DNA of 64,000 nt from an uncultured Gemmiger sp. (lineage in GTDB: Bacteria > Bacillota > Clostridia > Oscillospirales > Ruminococcaceae): the NCBI GenBank assembly GCA_944388145.1, contig CALXHQ010000003.1, positions 148,296-212,295 on the forward strand, in the 5' to 3' direction. Shown piece by piece: positions 1-9,792 of the stretch. The stretch's first letter is position 1. Each line of letters begins with the position of its first letter. The notes beneath the pieces are model-generated. The model was not told the origin of the DNA. It made no database searches and saw nothing but the letters and a program-made list of their open reading frames with translations. The position numbers were made by a program, and so were the translations under genes.

Positions 1-1070
1 GCCGCCACAAAACTGCCCCGGGCACAGAGCTCACCCTCCTCACCGGGGGCGACGGCCCTGCCGTCCCGCAAAAGCAGTACGCCGCAGTTTTCACAGGGGC
101 GGCCGATGGGCAGCGGTTCCCGGTCGGCAAAGTCCCGGTCCACCACATAGTAGGCGCAGATGTCGGTGGTCTCGGTGGGGCCGTACAGGTTGGCGAACAG
201 GGCGTCGGGATATTGCCGCCGCCAGTAGTTCATGCAGGGGGTGGGCATGACCTCGCCGGCAAACAGGATGGTGCGCAGCGGGGGCGGCTGGGTATAGTCC
301 AGCGCCTTCCAGTTGGCCACAAAGCCCATCGCCGTGGGCACCCAGTAGATGGTGTTGACCCTGCGGGCGGTCAAATATTCCAACAGTTGTACCGGGAAGG
401 AAAACAGCCGCCGGGGCAAAATTTCCAGCCGGGCAGCGGCCCGCAGCGTGCTGTACAGGTCGGTGACCGACATGGAAAAGTAAAAGGGCGTCTGATTGGC
501 AAAGACAGTGGCGGCGTCAAAGCGGAAGGTACGCACCGCCCACTCGCTGTAAGCCAGCACATTGCGGTGGGTAATGGCGACGCCCTTGGGCTCTCCGGTG
601 GAGCCGGAGGTGAACAGCACGTAAGCCAGGTCGGTGTCCAGCGTGCGGGCACGGATGTCCGCCAGCAAGGCCGGGTCGGGCCGGGCGGCGGCCGCCTGTT
701 CCCAGGTCAGCACCGGGGCGGCATCCAGAGCCCGGGCGGCGTCCTGATGGACGGCATCGGCCAGGATCAGGGCTGGCTGCAGCCGGTCCAGGATGCGCCG
801 GATGCGCTCTGCAGGCTGGGCGATGTCCAGCACCGCGTAAAAGCCCCCGGCCGCCAGCGTGCCCAGCATGGCCAGCGGGCAGCGTACGCCCCGGTCAAGG
901 TAGAGCGCCACCGGGCGGCGCTGTACCCTGCAGGCCGCCAGCGCGGTGCCGACGGCCTGCACGGTTGTCTGCACCTGCCCCCAGGTGCAGGCTCCGGCCT
1001 CGTCACAGAAAGCCGGTGCGTCCGGCCGTCGTTCCGCCGCCGCGTCCAGCAGTTCCAACAGGTTGTGCAA
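1..1070 (-). CDS. DltA-like amino-acid adenylating enzyme, 3' end outside the window
   Basis: Member of the AMP-forming adenylate superfamily; the best match is D-alanine--poly(phosphoribitol) ligase (DltA), which activates D-alanine for teichoic-acid esterification. The visible N-terminal 356 codons contain the P-loop-like A3 motif LFTSGSTGEPKG near residues 145-160, an LYGPTETTD motif (A5), and GELCARGSF just before the window edge, which resembles the DltA GELCVRG segment. The protein therefore lacks its C-terminal quarter here only because the window ends. The start is taken as TTG at 1070 because a strong GGGAGG site lies just upstream; no ATG fits. No dltB, dltC or dltD is visible, so a stand-alone adenylation domain of a peptide-synthetase type cannot be ruled out. 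Confidence 0.75.
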   Translation of the reverse strand, partial: MHNLLELLDAAAERRPDAPAFCDEAGACTWGQVQTTVQAVGTALAACRVQRRPVALYLDRGVRCPLAMLGTLAAGGFYAVLDIAQPAERIRRILDRLQPALILADAVHQDAARALDAAPVLTWEQAAAARPDPALLADIRARTLDTDLAYVLFTSGSTGEPKGVAITHRNVLAYSEWAVRTFRFDAATVFANQTPFYFSMSVTDLYSTLRAAARLEILPRRLFSFPVQLLEYLTARRVNTIYWVPTAMGFVANWKALDYTQPPPLRTILFAGEVMPTPCMNYWRRQYPDALFANLYGPTETTDICAYYVVDRDFADREPLPIGRPCENCGVLLLRDGRAVAPGEEGELCARGSFVA

Positions 1071-1110
1071 AGCGGTTCCCTCCCTGCCGGCAGCGCCGGC
1101 TGTTGATTTG

Positions 1111-1282
1111 CCTTAGGATATATCGGAACGACCCCAAGTACCGGGAAATTCGCCGAAAAGAGGCGGATGCAAGGCGCGCAGCCGCAGAAATACTTGATGT
1201 ATCTCAAGGCTGCGCAGCGCAGCAGGTGACACCTTTTCGTAGAATGGGACAGTGCTTGGGATTGTCTGGATGCACCCTAGCG
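1111..1282. repeat. Long imperfect inverted repeat, MITE-like or REP-like
   Basis: The gap between the divergent genes holds two arms that are imperfect reverse complements of each other. Matching blocks are ccccaagtac (1132-1141) with gtgcttggg (1252-1260), gaaaag (1154-1159) with cttttc (1233-1238), and gcgcagcc (1176-1183) with ggctgcgc (1208-1215). The apex includes atacttgatgtat. Weaker matches extend outward to ccttagg and ccctagc. It carries no ORF of its own. The shape fits a non-autonomous element or intergenic repeat; the class is inferred from structure alone. Confidence 0.6.
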
Positions 1283-1399
1283 TACCACAAATTTGTGAAG
1301 AAAAATAGGGCTTTTGGCCGCTTTTCCGTCAAGTTTTTCACTTTTTATCGCTGTTGCGAAAAGTTTGCAGTTGTAAATTTTTCGCAGGATGCCGCCGCC

Positions 1400-1429
1400 T
1401 TGCCGGGGCGGCACTTTGTGCGGTATAAT
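1400..1429 (+). promoter_or_regulatory. Sigma-A type promoter for the acyltransferase gene
   Basis: TTGCCG (1400-1405) and TATAAT (1424-1429) are separated by 18 bases. They lie about 65 bases ahead of the TTG start at 1495. Confidence 0.6.
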
Positions 1430-1494
1430 GGTAAAAATTTTGACCGGGCCGGCTTTCAGGGTCCGGCCCGGCACACCACAGGGGAGGGACCATT

Positions 1495-2544
1495 TTGCAG
1501 CAGACAGCTTTGGCCGGGCGACGGCAGATGCTGCCCGGGCTGGATGTCATCCGGTTGGCAGCCATTTTGTGGATTGTTCTGTACCATTTCGGGGTGGAGA
1601 CGGCATCCGGCGGGGTGTTCTCGCCGGCGTTTTTCACCTCCCGGGCCTGTGCGGCGATGGTACAGGGGGCGGTGTTCTGGATGACAGCGCTGTCCGGCGT
1701 CTGCCTGAGCTTGAAATATGCCGCCCGCCCCTGGCGCCCCGGCGAGTATGCCAAAAGCCGGTTTCTGGCCATCTACCCGCTGTTCTGGCTGTTCTTCTTT
1801 CCGCTGTTTTTGTACAGCGATGTGCTCCACCGCAACAACGCCGGGGTGGCGCCCTGGCGGCTGATCTTCTCGGTTTTGGGGGTGGACGGGTTTGTCCAGC
1901 CCTGGACCCCCACCTTCTACAAGATCGGCGAGTGGTATCTGGGCTGCCAGGTGCTGCTGTACTGCCTGTTCCCGCTGCTGTTGTTTGCCTGGCGCAGCCG
2001 GGCAGGGCGGGGTGTGCTGGCGGCGGTCCTGGCGGTGTTGTGGGCCGCAGCTCCCTTTGCACTGCCGGAGGGAGTGGACATATTCCACACCGTGTGGGGG
2101 CAGCTGCCCGCCTTTGGGCTGGGCACCGTCTTTGGCCGGTGGATGGCAAATCCGGATACCCTCCCGAAGCCGCTGCCCTGGGCCACCGCGGCGGGGCTTT
2201 TGGGGTTGGCAGCGGCGGGGGCCGCCGCCGGGCTGCCGGACTACCATGTGTACAGCCTGGCCGCGCTGGGGCTGTTCTGGCCGGCCTGCCGGCTGGGGCA
2301 GCATTTGCGGGGCGCGGCGGCAGGGCTTGCCCACCGGGCGGCCCGGCTGTGCTACGGCGTCTATCTGATCCATCATGTGGGCATCACACTGGTGCTGCTG
2401 CCGCGGCTGCAGGCGGTGCAGGCCGGGCCGGGCTTGTGGTGCCTGGGGCTTGCCGGCTGCCTGGCAGGGTCCTTTCTGGCAGCCTGGGCGGGTCAGAAGC
2501 TGGTGGGCCTGATCCTGCGCCTGCCGCGCCGGAGCAGGACCTGA
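1495..2544 (+). CDS. Acyltransferase 3 family integral membrane protein
   Basis: A 349-residue polytopic protein of the acyltransferase 3 family, which O-acetylates or otherwise acylates cell-surface sugars. The N-terminus has the family's signature start, LDVIRLAAILWIVLYHFG around residues 14-31, with the conserved histidine of the YHF motif. About ten hydrophobic segments follow, and a second membrane histidine pair appears in VYLIHHVGI near the C-terminus. The TTG start at 1495 follows a GGGGAGGGA ribosome-binding site. It is divergent from the DltA-like gene, so both may act on envelope polymers, but nothing in the sequence names the substrate. A bidirectional terminator follows at 2627. 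Confidence 0.8.
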   Translation: MQQTALAGRRQMLPGLDVIRLAAILWIVLYHFGVETASGGVFSPAFFTSRACAAMVQGAVFWMTALSGVCLSLKYAARPWRPGEYAKSRFLAIYPLFWLFFFPLFLYSDVLHRNNAGVAPWRLIFSVLGVDGFVQPWTPTFYKIGEWYLGCQVLLYCLFPLLLFAWRSRAGRGVLAAVLAVLWAAAPFALPEGVDIFHTVWGQLPAFGLGTVFGRWMANPDTLPKPLPWATAAGLLGLAAAGAAAGLPDYHVYSLAALGLFWPACRLGQHLRGAAAGLAHRAARLCYGVYLIHHVGITLVLLPRLQAVQAGPGLWCLGLAGCLAGSFLAAWAGQKLVGLILRLPRRSRT

Positions 2545-2626
2545 CCGGTTGCTTTGGCTTTGGCTTTGCCGTTTTGCAGGCAGCGCCGCGGCTGCAGCCA
2601 CAGCCAATCCAGCAGGACACAAAATT

Positions 2627-2669
2627 GCCCGGGCGCAGTCGGGGGGTACCGGCTGCGCCCGGGCTTTTT
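2627..2669. terminator. Bidirectional intrinsic terminator
   Basis: A 12-bp stem (gcccgggcgcag, 2627-2638, with ctgcgcccgggc, 2653-2664) is followed by TTTTT on the plus strand. On the minus strand a shorter run (CAATTTT) follows the same stem. It separates the convergent acyltransferase and peptidoglycan-binding genes. Confidence 0.85.
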
Positions 2670-2678
2670 GCTTCCCGC

Positions 2679-3164
2679 TCAAGCGCCAAACAGGCTGGTC
2701 CAGGTCTTGGGGCCGATGATGCCGTCCGGCACAAGGCCCTCCACTGTCTGGAAGGCGCGCACTGCCTCCCGGGTTCTGGCACCGTAACGGCCGTCGGCGG
2801 TCAGGCCGGGCACCAGGGCCCGCAGCTTTTGCTGGGCGCTGAGGACAGCGGCGCCCTCGCTTCCCTGCTGCAGGCGGATGCCGGGGTAGTCCTCGGCAGC
2901 CGGTTTAGGGTGTGCGGCGGCATACAGCGCATCCCAGGTCACCGGGCCGACGGCACCGTCGCTGCGCAGGCCGTCCAACTGCTGGAAGGTCTTGACCGCG
3001 GTGGCAGTCCCGGTGCCGTACCGGCCGTCCACCGCCACAGGGCGGATCACCGGCCAGCGGCGACGGGCCGCGTTGAGCCAAGTTTGAACCAGCGCCACAT
3101 CCGGCCCGCGGGAGCCGCTTTCAAGAATTTTGCCCCAGTAGGCTGGGACTGCATTGCTGGGCAT
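2679..3164 (-). CDS. Tandem peptidoglycan-binding domain protein
   Basis: A 161-residue protein made almost entirely of two PG_binding_1 (PF01471-type) modules. Repeat one shows VDGRYGTGTATAV and VGPVTWDAL; repeat two shows ADGRYGARTREAV and IGPKTWTSL. These three-helix modules bind peptidoglycan and usually accompany lysins or cortex hydrolases, but no catalytic domain is present. No signal peptide or membrane segment is visible, so its route to the wall is unclear. The ATG at 3164 is preferred over longer in-frame starts because a GGAGTG site precedes it. It is flanked by its own terminators and looks monocistronic. Confidence 0.8.
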   Translation of the reverse strand: MPSNAVPAYWGKILESGSRGPDVALVQTWLNAARRRWPVIRPVAVDGRYGTGTATAVKTFQQLDGLRSDGAVGPVTWDALYAAAHPKPAAEDYPGIRLQQGSEGAAVLSAQQKLRALVPGLTADGRYGARTREAVRAFQTVEGLVPDGIIGPKTWTSLFGA

Positions 3165-3267
3165 GGGGGTCACTCCTTTCGCCGGGGGGTCGGCGGCGGG
3201 CGGGATTGCCCGCCGGGCGGCCGCCCTCATGTTCAGCTTATGCGGCGGGGCTGCCAGGTGTGAATAC

Positions 3268-3305
3268 AAAAAGCCCGGCGCACAGCCAAACCCTGTGCGC
3301 CGGGC
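3268..3305 (-). terminator. Intrinsic terminator downstream of glyA
   Basis: Thirteen-bp perfect stem (3273-3285 with 3293-3305, GC-rich) followed by TTTTT when read on the minus strand. It ends the hisB-glyA transcript. Confidence 0.9.
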
Positions 3306-3365
3306 AAACAATACGTGAAGTGCTTTACAGCCCGGGGCTGTGCAGCTTTGCCCCGTGGAACGCGC

Positions 3366-4619
3366 TTACTGGTACAGCGGGAACTGTTCCACCAGGGCGG
3401 CAACGCGGGCGGCCACATCGGCCTTCTTTGCCTCGAAGTCGAAGATGCAGTCGGCAATGCAGCCGGCGATGACCTTCATTTCCTCGGGACCCATGCCGCG
3501 GGTGGTGACCGCCGGCGTGCCGATGCGCAGGCCGCTGGTGACAAAGGGGCTGCGCTTCTCACCGGGGACGGTGTTCTTGTTGGCGGTGATGTGCACCTCG
3601 TCCAGGTTGTGCTCCAGCTCCTTGCCGGTGCAGTCCTCGTCCAGCAGGTCGATCAGCATCAGGTGGTTGTCGGTGCCGCCGGAAACCAGCTTGACGCCGC
3701 GGGCGGTCAGCGCCTCGGCCAGGGCCTGGGCGTTGTCCACGATCTTTTTGGCGTAGTCCTTGAACTCGGGCTTGAGCGCCTCGCCGAAGCAGACCGCCTT
3801 GGCGGCGATGACGTGCTCCAGCGGGCCGCCCTGGGTGCCGGGGAAGATGGCCGAGTTGATGCGCTTGATCAGATACTCGTTGTTGGTCAGGATCAGGCCG
3901 CCGCGGGGACCGCGCAGCGTCTTGTGGGTGGTGGTGGTAACCACGTCGGCGTAGGGCACCGGGTTCATGTGCTGGCCGCCGGCCACCAGGCCGGCGATAT
4001 GGGCCATATCCACCATCAGCATGGCGCCGTAGCCGTGGGCAATCTCGGCCAGCTTTTCAAAGTTGATGGCGCGGGGGTAGGCGGAGGCGCCCGCCACCAG
4101 CAGCTTGGGCCGCACCTTGGCGACCTGCTTGGCCAGAGCCTTATAGTCGATGTAGCCGTTCTCGTCCACACCGTAGGAGACAAAGTTGTAGTTTTTGCCG
4201 CTCATATTGGCGGGGGAACCGTGGGTCAGGTGGCCGCCCTGGGACAGATCCATGCCCATGACGGTGTCGCCCAGGTTGAGCAGCGCAAAGTAGACCGCCA
4301 GGTTGGCCTGCGCGCCGGAATGGGGCTGGACGTTGGCATACTTGGCGCCGAACAGCTGGCAGGCGCGCTGGATGGCCAGGTTTTCCACCTCGTCCACATA
4401 CTGGCAGCCGCCGTAGTAGCGGTGGCCGGGGTAACCTTCGGCGTACTTGTTGGTCAGCACGCTGCCCATGGCCGCCATGACGGCGGGCGAGACGATGTTC
4501 TCACTGGCGATCAGCTCGATGTTCTGGCGTTGGCGGCCCAGCTCCCGGTTCATTGCTGCGCCCAGTTCCGGGTCACAGTGGCTGACAAAGCCGATGGTAT
4601 CCATCATGTCCTGATACAT
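3366..4619 (-). CDS. glyA: Serine hydroxymethyltransferase
   Basis: Cytosolic PLP enzyme that interconverts serine and glycine while forming 5,10-methylene-tetrahydrofolate. The 417-residue length is typical. Visible hallmarks are ENIVSPAV (residues 40-47), [13 protein letters not shown] (59-71), [11 protein letters not shown] (100-110), and [16 protein letters not shown] with the PLP-binding lysine at about residue 233. An in-frame GTG at 4631 is rejected because it abuts the GAGAGGAG ribosome-binding site, while ATG 4619 is correctly spaced. It lies 84 bases after hisB and probably shares its promoter. A perfect GGCCATTGGCC-type hairpin sits just ahead of the ribosome-binding site. Confidence 0.98.
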   Translation of the reverse strand: MYQDMMDTIGFVSHCDPELGAAMNRELGRQRQNIELIASENIVSPAVMAAMGSVLTNKYAEGYPGHRYYGGCQYVDEVENLAIQRACQLFGAKYANVQPHSGAQANLAVYFALLNLGDTVMGMDLSQGGHLTHGSPANMSGKNYNFVSYGVDENGYIDYKALAKQVAKVRPKLLVAGASAYPRAINFEKLAEIAHGYGAMLMVDMAHIAGLVAGGQHMNPVPYADVVTTTTHKTLRGPRGGLILTNNEYLIKRINSAIFPGTQGGPLEHVIAAKAVCFGEALKPEFKDYAKKIVDNAQALAEALTARGVKLVSGGTDNHLMLIDLLDEDCTGKELEHNLDEVHITANKNTVPGEKRSPFVTSGLRIGTPAVTTRGMGPEEMKVIAGCIADCIFDFEAKKADVAARVAALVEQFPLYQ

Positions 4620-4633
4620 AACTTTCGACACTC

Positions 4634-4656
4634 CTCTCGGTTCCGGCCAATGGCCG
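4634..4656 (-). promoter_or_regulatory. Hairpin immediately upstream of the glyA ribosome-binding site
   Basis: Minus-strand sequence contains the palindrome TTCCGGCCATTGGCCGGAA ending next to the GAGAGGAG site. It could hinder translation initiation or stabilise the mRNA after processing. No known riboswitch consensus is recognised, so the regulatory role is an inference. Confidence 0.35.
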
Positions 4657-4703
4657 GAAGTTGCAGGTTGTATGCGATGCAGGGCCGCGCCCTGCGGGGG
4701 ACA

Positions 4704-5291
4704 TTACAAAGTGCCCTTGGTGGACAGCACCCCCTCGATGCGGGGGTCGGGGCGGCTGGCAGCGTCCAGTGCCTTGGCAAAGGCCTTGAACATGGCCTCC
4801 AGCTTGTGGTGGTCATTTTCGCCGTACAGCACCTTCAGGTGCAGGTTCATCGCCGCGGCGTAGCTCACCGCGTAGAAAAATTCCCGAGCCATCTGAGTGT
4901 CCATGCCGCCGCAGTTCTGCCCGGCAAAAGCCGCGTCGTAGACAAAGTAGGGCCGGCCGCCCAGGTCCACCGCGCACAGGGCCAGCGTCTCGTCCATGGG
5001 CAGCAGGCAGCTGCCGAACCGGGCGATCCCCTGCTTGTCCCCCAGCGCCTGGCGGATGGCGGTGCCCAGCACAATGCCCACATCCTCAATGGTATGGTGG
5101 CAGTCCACATCCAGGTCACCCTTGCACTGTACCGTCAGGTCAAACAGACCGTGGCGGGCCAGGCCGTCCAGCATATGGTCAAAAAAGCCGATACCGGTGT
5201 GGATGTCCGCCCGGCCGGCGCCGTCCAGATTCAGCGTCAGGGCGATGTCGGTTTCCCGGGTTTTGCGGGCAACGGTCGCGGTGCGTGCCAT
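4704..5291 (-). CDS. hisB: Imidazoleglycerol-phosphate dehydratase
   Basis: Catalyses step six of histidine biosynthesis, dehydrating imidazole-glycerol phosphate to imidazole-acetol phosphate. The 195-residue length fits the stand-alone enzyme rather than the two-domain HisB of enterobacteria. Metal-binding histidine motifs are present: GFFDHML (residues 35-41), DCHHTIED (63-70), and ENDHHKLE near residue 170. Other his genes are not in this window, so this copy is detached from a complete his operon. It is the first gene of a transcript continuing into glyA, driven by a well-formed promoter at 5350-5378. Confidence 0.97.
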   Translation of the reverse strand: MARTATVARKTRETDIALTLNLDGAGRADIHTGIGFFDHMLDGLARHGLFDLTVQCKGDLDVDCHHTIEDVGIVLGTAIRQALGDKQGIARFGSCLLPMDETLALCAVDLGGRPYFVYDAAFAGQNCGGMDTQMAREFFYAVSYAAAMNLHLKVLYGENDHHKLEAMFKAFAKALDAASRPDPRIEGVLSTKGTL

Positions 5292-5349
5292 AGGCTGTTC
5301 CTTCCTTCCAGTTTGTCGGGCCGTGTTGTCTGGCGATTTATACCTCTAA

Positions 5350-5378
5350 ATCATAGCATCTGCGCCGGCCCGCGTCAA
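5350..5378 (-). promoter_or_regulatory. Sigma-A type promoter for hisB-glyA
   Basis: Read on the minus strand, TTGACG (5378-5373) and TATGAT (5355-5350) are spaced by 17 bases, about 60 bases upstream of the hisB ATG. Confidence 0.7.
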
Positions 5379-5471
5379 CTGTTGCGGTACAGGCAGGAAT
5401 TTCCGCCGGATTCAGCCGCGGTTTTCAAAGATAGTTTACGATTTCGCAACAACTTCTGAACAGCTGCGCGC

Positions 5472-5531
5472 TACAATAAGAATCGCAGAGTGGTTTTCCA
5501 TGGTTTTTCGCGGCAGTGCCGCAGCCACTCT
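5472..5531 (+). promoter_or_regulatory. dnaK leader: -10-like TACAAT and hairpin with T-run
   Basis: TACAAT at 5472-5477 is a possible -10 without a convincing -35. Then AGAGTGG (5487-5493) can pair with CCACTCT (5525-5531), with an inner GCGGCAGTGCCGC hairpin, followed by TGTTTTT just ahead of the GAAAGGA ribosome-binding site. It resembles an attenuator. It is not a CIRCE element, whose TTAGCACTC-N9-GAGTGCTAA consensus is absent. Confidence 0.4.
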
Positions 5532-5555
5532 TGTTTTTGAAAGGACATTGCAGGT

Positions 5556-7349
<1,794 letters not shown>

Positions 7350-7360
7350 CAAACAGGGAT

Positions 7361-7405
7361 TGCCCTGCCGTTTTGCCCTTGCGGGCTTGGCGGCAGGGCA
7401 TTTTG
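7361..7405 (+). terminator. Intrinsic terminator after dnaK
   Basis: Stem tgccctgccg (7361-7370) with cggcagggca (7391-7400), then TTTTG. Confidence 0.8.
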
Positions 7406-7504
7406 CTGCCCCGCCGGCGGCAGAGGCTGCCCTTGTGCAAGCAAATTCCCCGAAATTTTACACCGCCGCACCGCCCTGTTTGAACAGTTCCGCTCCGAGT
7501 GTCT

Positions 7505-7533
7505 TTGCCATTTTGTGCCGGAAGGGCTACAAT
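7505..7533 (+). promoter_or_regulatory. Sigma-A type promoter for the patatin gene
   Basis: TTGCCA (7505-7510), 17-base spacer, TACAAT (7528-7533), about 44 bases before the ATG at 7577. Confidence 0.7.
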
Positions 7534-7576
7534 GGAAAAGACAGGGCGCTGCCCTGCCAAAAGGGAGGTGTTGGAA

Positions 7577-8452
7577 ATGTCCGATTTTTCCATCCCCGAC
7601 AACAGTGTGCTGCTGCTGGAAGGCGGCGCACTGCGCGGGGTGTATACCAATGGCGTGCTGGATGTGTGGATGGAGCACGACCTGTACTTTCCCACCGTGG
7701 CGGCGGTGTCCGCCGGTGGGCTGAACGCGGTGAACTATCTGGCCCGGCAGCCGGGGCGCAGTGCCCGTATCAACCTGCACTACCGTCATGATCCCCGCTA
7801 CGCCGGGCCGCTGGCGCTGGTGAAAAACCGCGGCCTGTTCGGGCTGGATTTCATCATCAACGGCCTGACCGGCCGTGAGCCTTTTGACGAGGCCACCTAT
7901 GCCGCCAGCCCACAGCGGCTGTTTGTGGTGGCCACCGATGTGGACACAGGCCGCCCCGCCTTTTTTGAAAAGGGCCATTGCAGCGATTTCACCCGGGCGG
8001 TGATCGCCTCGGCCTCAATGCCGCTGGTCAGCTGGCCGGTGAAGATTGACGGCCGGGCCTATCTGGATGGCGGATGCTCCTGCGCCATCCCGCTGGACTG
8101 GGCACTGGAACAGGGCTTTGGGCACATCGTGGTGGTCACAACCCGGGAGAAGGGTTATCGCAAGCCCATGACCAGCCAGCGCATGGTGGACCTGTACTCC
8201 GACTTTTACGCAGCGCATCCCCGTTTTCTTGCCGCACTGCTGACGATGGACCTGCGCTACAACGCCCTGATGGACCGGATAGACCAGCTGGAGACGGCAG
8301 GGCGTATCTTTGTAATGCGGCCGCAGCGCCCGGTGACGGTAGGCCGGTTGGAAAAGGACCGGGACAAACTGCTGGCCCTGGTGAACGAGGGCCGGGCGGA
8401 GGCCCGGGATAGCCTGCCCGCCCTGCAGGAGTATCTAAGCCGCAGCCTATAA
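7577..8452 (+). CDS. Patatin-like phospholipase family protein
   Basis: A 291-residue patatin-family acyl hydrolase, probably cytosolic or peripheral to the membrane. It has the glycine-rich oxyanion loop GGALRG (residues 16-21), the nucleophile elbow AVSAGG with Ser45, and the catalytic dyad aspartate in DGG (Asp164). The bacterial YjjU/RssA-like branch usually has GXSXG; here the first glycine is alanine, which is a mild deviation. The ATG at 7577 is chosen because AAGGGAGG lies seven to ten bases upstream; a longer in-frame start at 7499 would overlap the promoter. Substrate is unknown. It is followed by an independently promoted cupin gene. Confidence 0.88.
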   Translation: MSDFSIPDNSVLLLEGGALRGVYTNGVLDVWMEHDLYFPTVAAVSAGGLNAVNYLARQPGRSARINLHYRHDPRYAGPLALVKNRGLFGLDFIINGLTGREPFDEATYAASPQRLFVVATDVDTGRPAFFEKGHCSDFTRAVIASASMPLVSWPVKIDGRAYLDGGCSCAIPLDWALEQGFGHIVVVTTREKGYRKPMTSQRMVDLYSDFYAAHPRFLAALLTMDLRYNALMDRIDQLETAGRIFVMRPQRPVTVGRLEKDRDKLLALVNEGRAEARDSLPALQEYLSRSL

Positions 8453-8503
8453 CACCGTCGTCATCATGCTCCGGAGGCATCGTCAACCGTGCAAAACAAG
8501 CAT

Positions 8504-8532
8504 TTTACTTTGCCTGGGCTGCGCGGTACAAT
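8504..8532 (+). promoter_or_regulatory. Sigma-A type promoter for the cupin gene
   Basis: TTTACT (8504-8509), 17-base spacer, TACAAT (8527-8532); the gene starts 63 bases after the -10. Confidence 0.6.
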
Positions 8533-8594
8533 ACGGACAGAGGGTGCGGCCCAGCCCGCACGACAACCTGTTTTGGAAAAGGAGTGTCTGTATC

Positions 8595-9008
8595 ATGGCC
8601 AACCAGATCGAGCATGAGATCTTCCCCCGCGGCGAGAAAAACGACGCATTTGCAAAGTATTTTATCGGCCAGTCCTACCTGAACATGCTGACCACCCAGG
8701 GTGTGTCCATCGGCAACGTGACCTTTGAGCCCGGCTGCCGCAACAACTGGCACATCCATCACGCCAAGGAGGGCGGCGGCCAGATCCTGCTGGTCACCGG
8801 CGGCCGCGGCTGGTACCAGGAATGGGGCCAGCCCGCCCGTGAGCTGCACACCGGCGATGTGGTGGTGATCCCCGCCGGCGTCAAGCATTGGCACGGCGCC
8901 GCCAAGGACAGCTGGTTTGTCCACCTGGCCGTGGAGGTGCCCGGCGTGGAAGCCAGCAACGAGTGGCTGGAGCCGGTGGACGATGAGCAGTACGGCAAGC
9001 TGGATTGA
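8595..9008 (+). CDS. Cupin domain protein
   Basis: A 137-residue single-cupin protein. Cupin motif 1 is visible as PGCRNNWHIHHAKEGGGQ (about residues 49-66), with two histidines and the glutamate that bind a metal, and motif 2 as GDVVVIPAGVKHWHGA (about 92-107) with the final metal histidine. This arrangement is close to the small cupins associated with carboxymuconolactone decarboxylases. The reaction is unknown. The start at ATG 8595 lies behind AAAAGGAG; longer in-frame starts run through the promoter. A strong terminator follows. Confidence 0.88.
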   Translation: MANQIEHEIFPRGEKNDAFAKYFIGQSYLNMLTTQGVSIGNVTFEPGCRNNWHIHHAKEGGGQILLVTGGRGWYQEWGQPARELHTGDVVVIPAGVKHWHGAAKDSWFVHLAVEVPGVEASNEWLEPVDDEQYGKLD

Positions 9009-9030
9009 TCCCATCCGCTTTTTTCGAGAA

Positions 9031-9059
9031 AACGGCAGGTCCTACACCTGCCGTTTTTT
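9031..9059 (+). terminator. Intrinsic terminator after the cupin gene
   Basis: Ten-bp perfect stem (aacggcaggt, 9031-9040, with acctgccgtt, 9046-9055) running into TTTTTT. Confidence 0.92.
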
Positions 9060-9099
9060 GTTGCTTTTTTCTCTCAAAAGATTTCACGGGTTGTCCGCG

Positions 9100-9128
9100 T
9101 TGCGGATTGGGGCGTTTGCGTATATAAT
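9100..9128 (+). promoter_or_regulatory. Sigma-A type promoter for the metallopeptidase-flippase unit
   Basis: TTGCGG (9100-9105), 17-base spacer, perfect TATAAT (9123-9128). Confidence 0.7.
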
Positions 9129-9213
9129 AAAAGGAGCATTGCCCGCGGGGGTTCGCCGGGCAGTGCCGGATGGAACATTTTTCTGCGCCATCGCGCAAAC
9201 AGGGGGGATAGCT

Positions 9214-9759
9214 TTGCAGCAGCGCACTTCCGGCGGCGTGACCTTTTTTCTGACCCGGCGGCAGGTGAAAAACCTGAATCTGCGGGTGCGGATGGACGGC
9301 AGCGTGGCGGTTTCCGCCCCGATGCGCACCCCGCTGCGGGAGGTGGACGGTTTTGTGGCCGCCCATGCGGGCTGGGTGGTCCAGGCGCAGCAGCGCATGG
9401 CCGCCCGCCGGGAAGCCGACGCCGCGCTGCCGGTGCCCGACCGTATCGAAGCCCTGGCCGGGATGCGGGCTCTGGTGGAACGCTGGTGGCCCGCCTTTGC
9501 CCCCCGCTGCCCCGGGCCGATGCCGGCCGTTCGGGTGCGGGAGATGCGCACCCGCTGGGGCAGCTGCAGCCTGCGCACCCGCACCCTGTGTTTTGCGCTG
9601 AAGCTGTGGGCCATGCCGCAGCCGGCCCGGGAATATGTGGCGGTGCATGAGCTGTGCCACCTACTGCACCCCGACCACTCCCCCGCCTTTTGGGCGGAGG
9701 TGGCCCGCTGCCTGCCCGACTATCAGGCCCGCCGCGCCCTGTTGCGCGCACCCCGCTGA
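9214..9759 (+). CDS. YgjP/DUF45-type M48-like metallopeptidase
   Basis: A 181-residue protein of the YgjP family (zincin-like metallopeptidase). It has the conserved RTRWGSC motif (residues 112-118) and the zinc-binding HELCHLLHPDHSPAFW segment (145-160), which gives HExxH plus the downstream histidine. No signal peptide or membrane span is present. Physiological substrates of this family are not established. The start is the TTG at 9214, preceded by AGGGGGGAT; the shadowing upstream cupin gene excludes longer starts. The flippase gene begins only 34 bases downstream, so the two are probably cotranscribed. Confidence 0.88.
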   Translation: MQQRTSGGVTFFLTRRQVKNLNLRVRMDGSVAVSAPMRTPLREVDGFVAAHAGWVVQAQQRMAARREADAALPVPDRIEALAGMRALVERWWPAFAPRCPGPMPAVRVREMRTRWGSCSLRTRTLCFALKLWAMPQPAREYVAVHELCHLLHPDHSPAFWAEVARCLPDYQARRALLRAPR

Positions 9760-9792
9760 CCGTTGACCGAACCCGAAAAGGGAGGGACCGCT

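Noticed and set aside
4617..4631. GTG at 4631 as the glyA start
   Set aside because: It overlaps the ribosome-binding site; ATG 4619 has normal spacing and matches family length.
5487..5531. Inverted repeat before dnaK considered as CIRCE
   Set aside because: The arms are AGAGTGG and CCACTCT with a long gap, not TTAGCACTC-N9-GAGTGCTAA.
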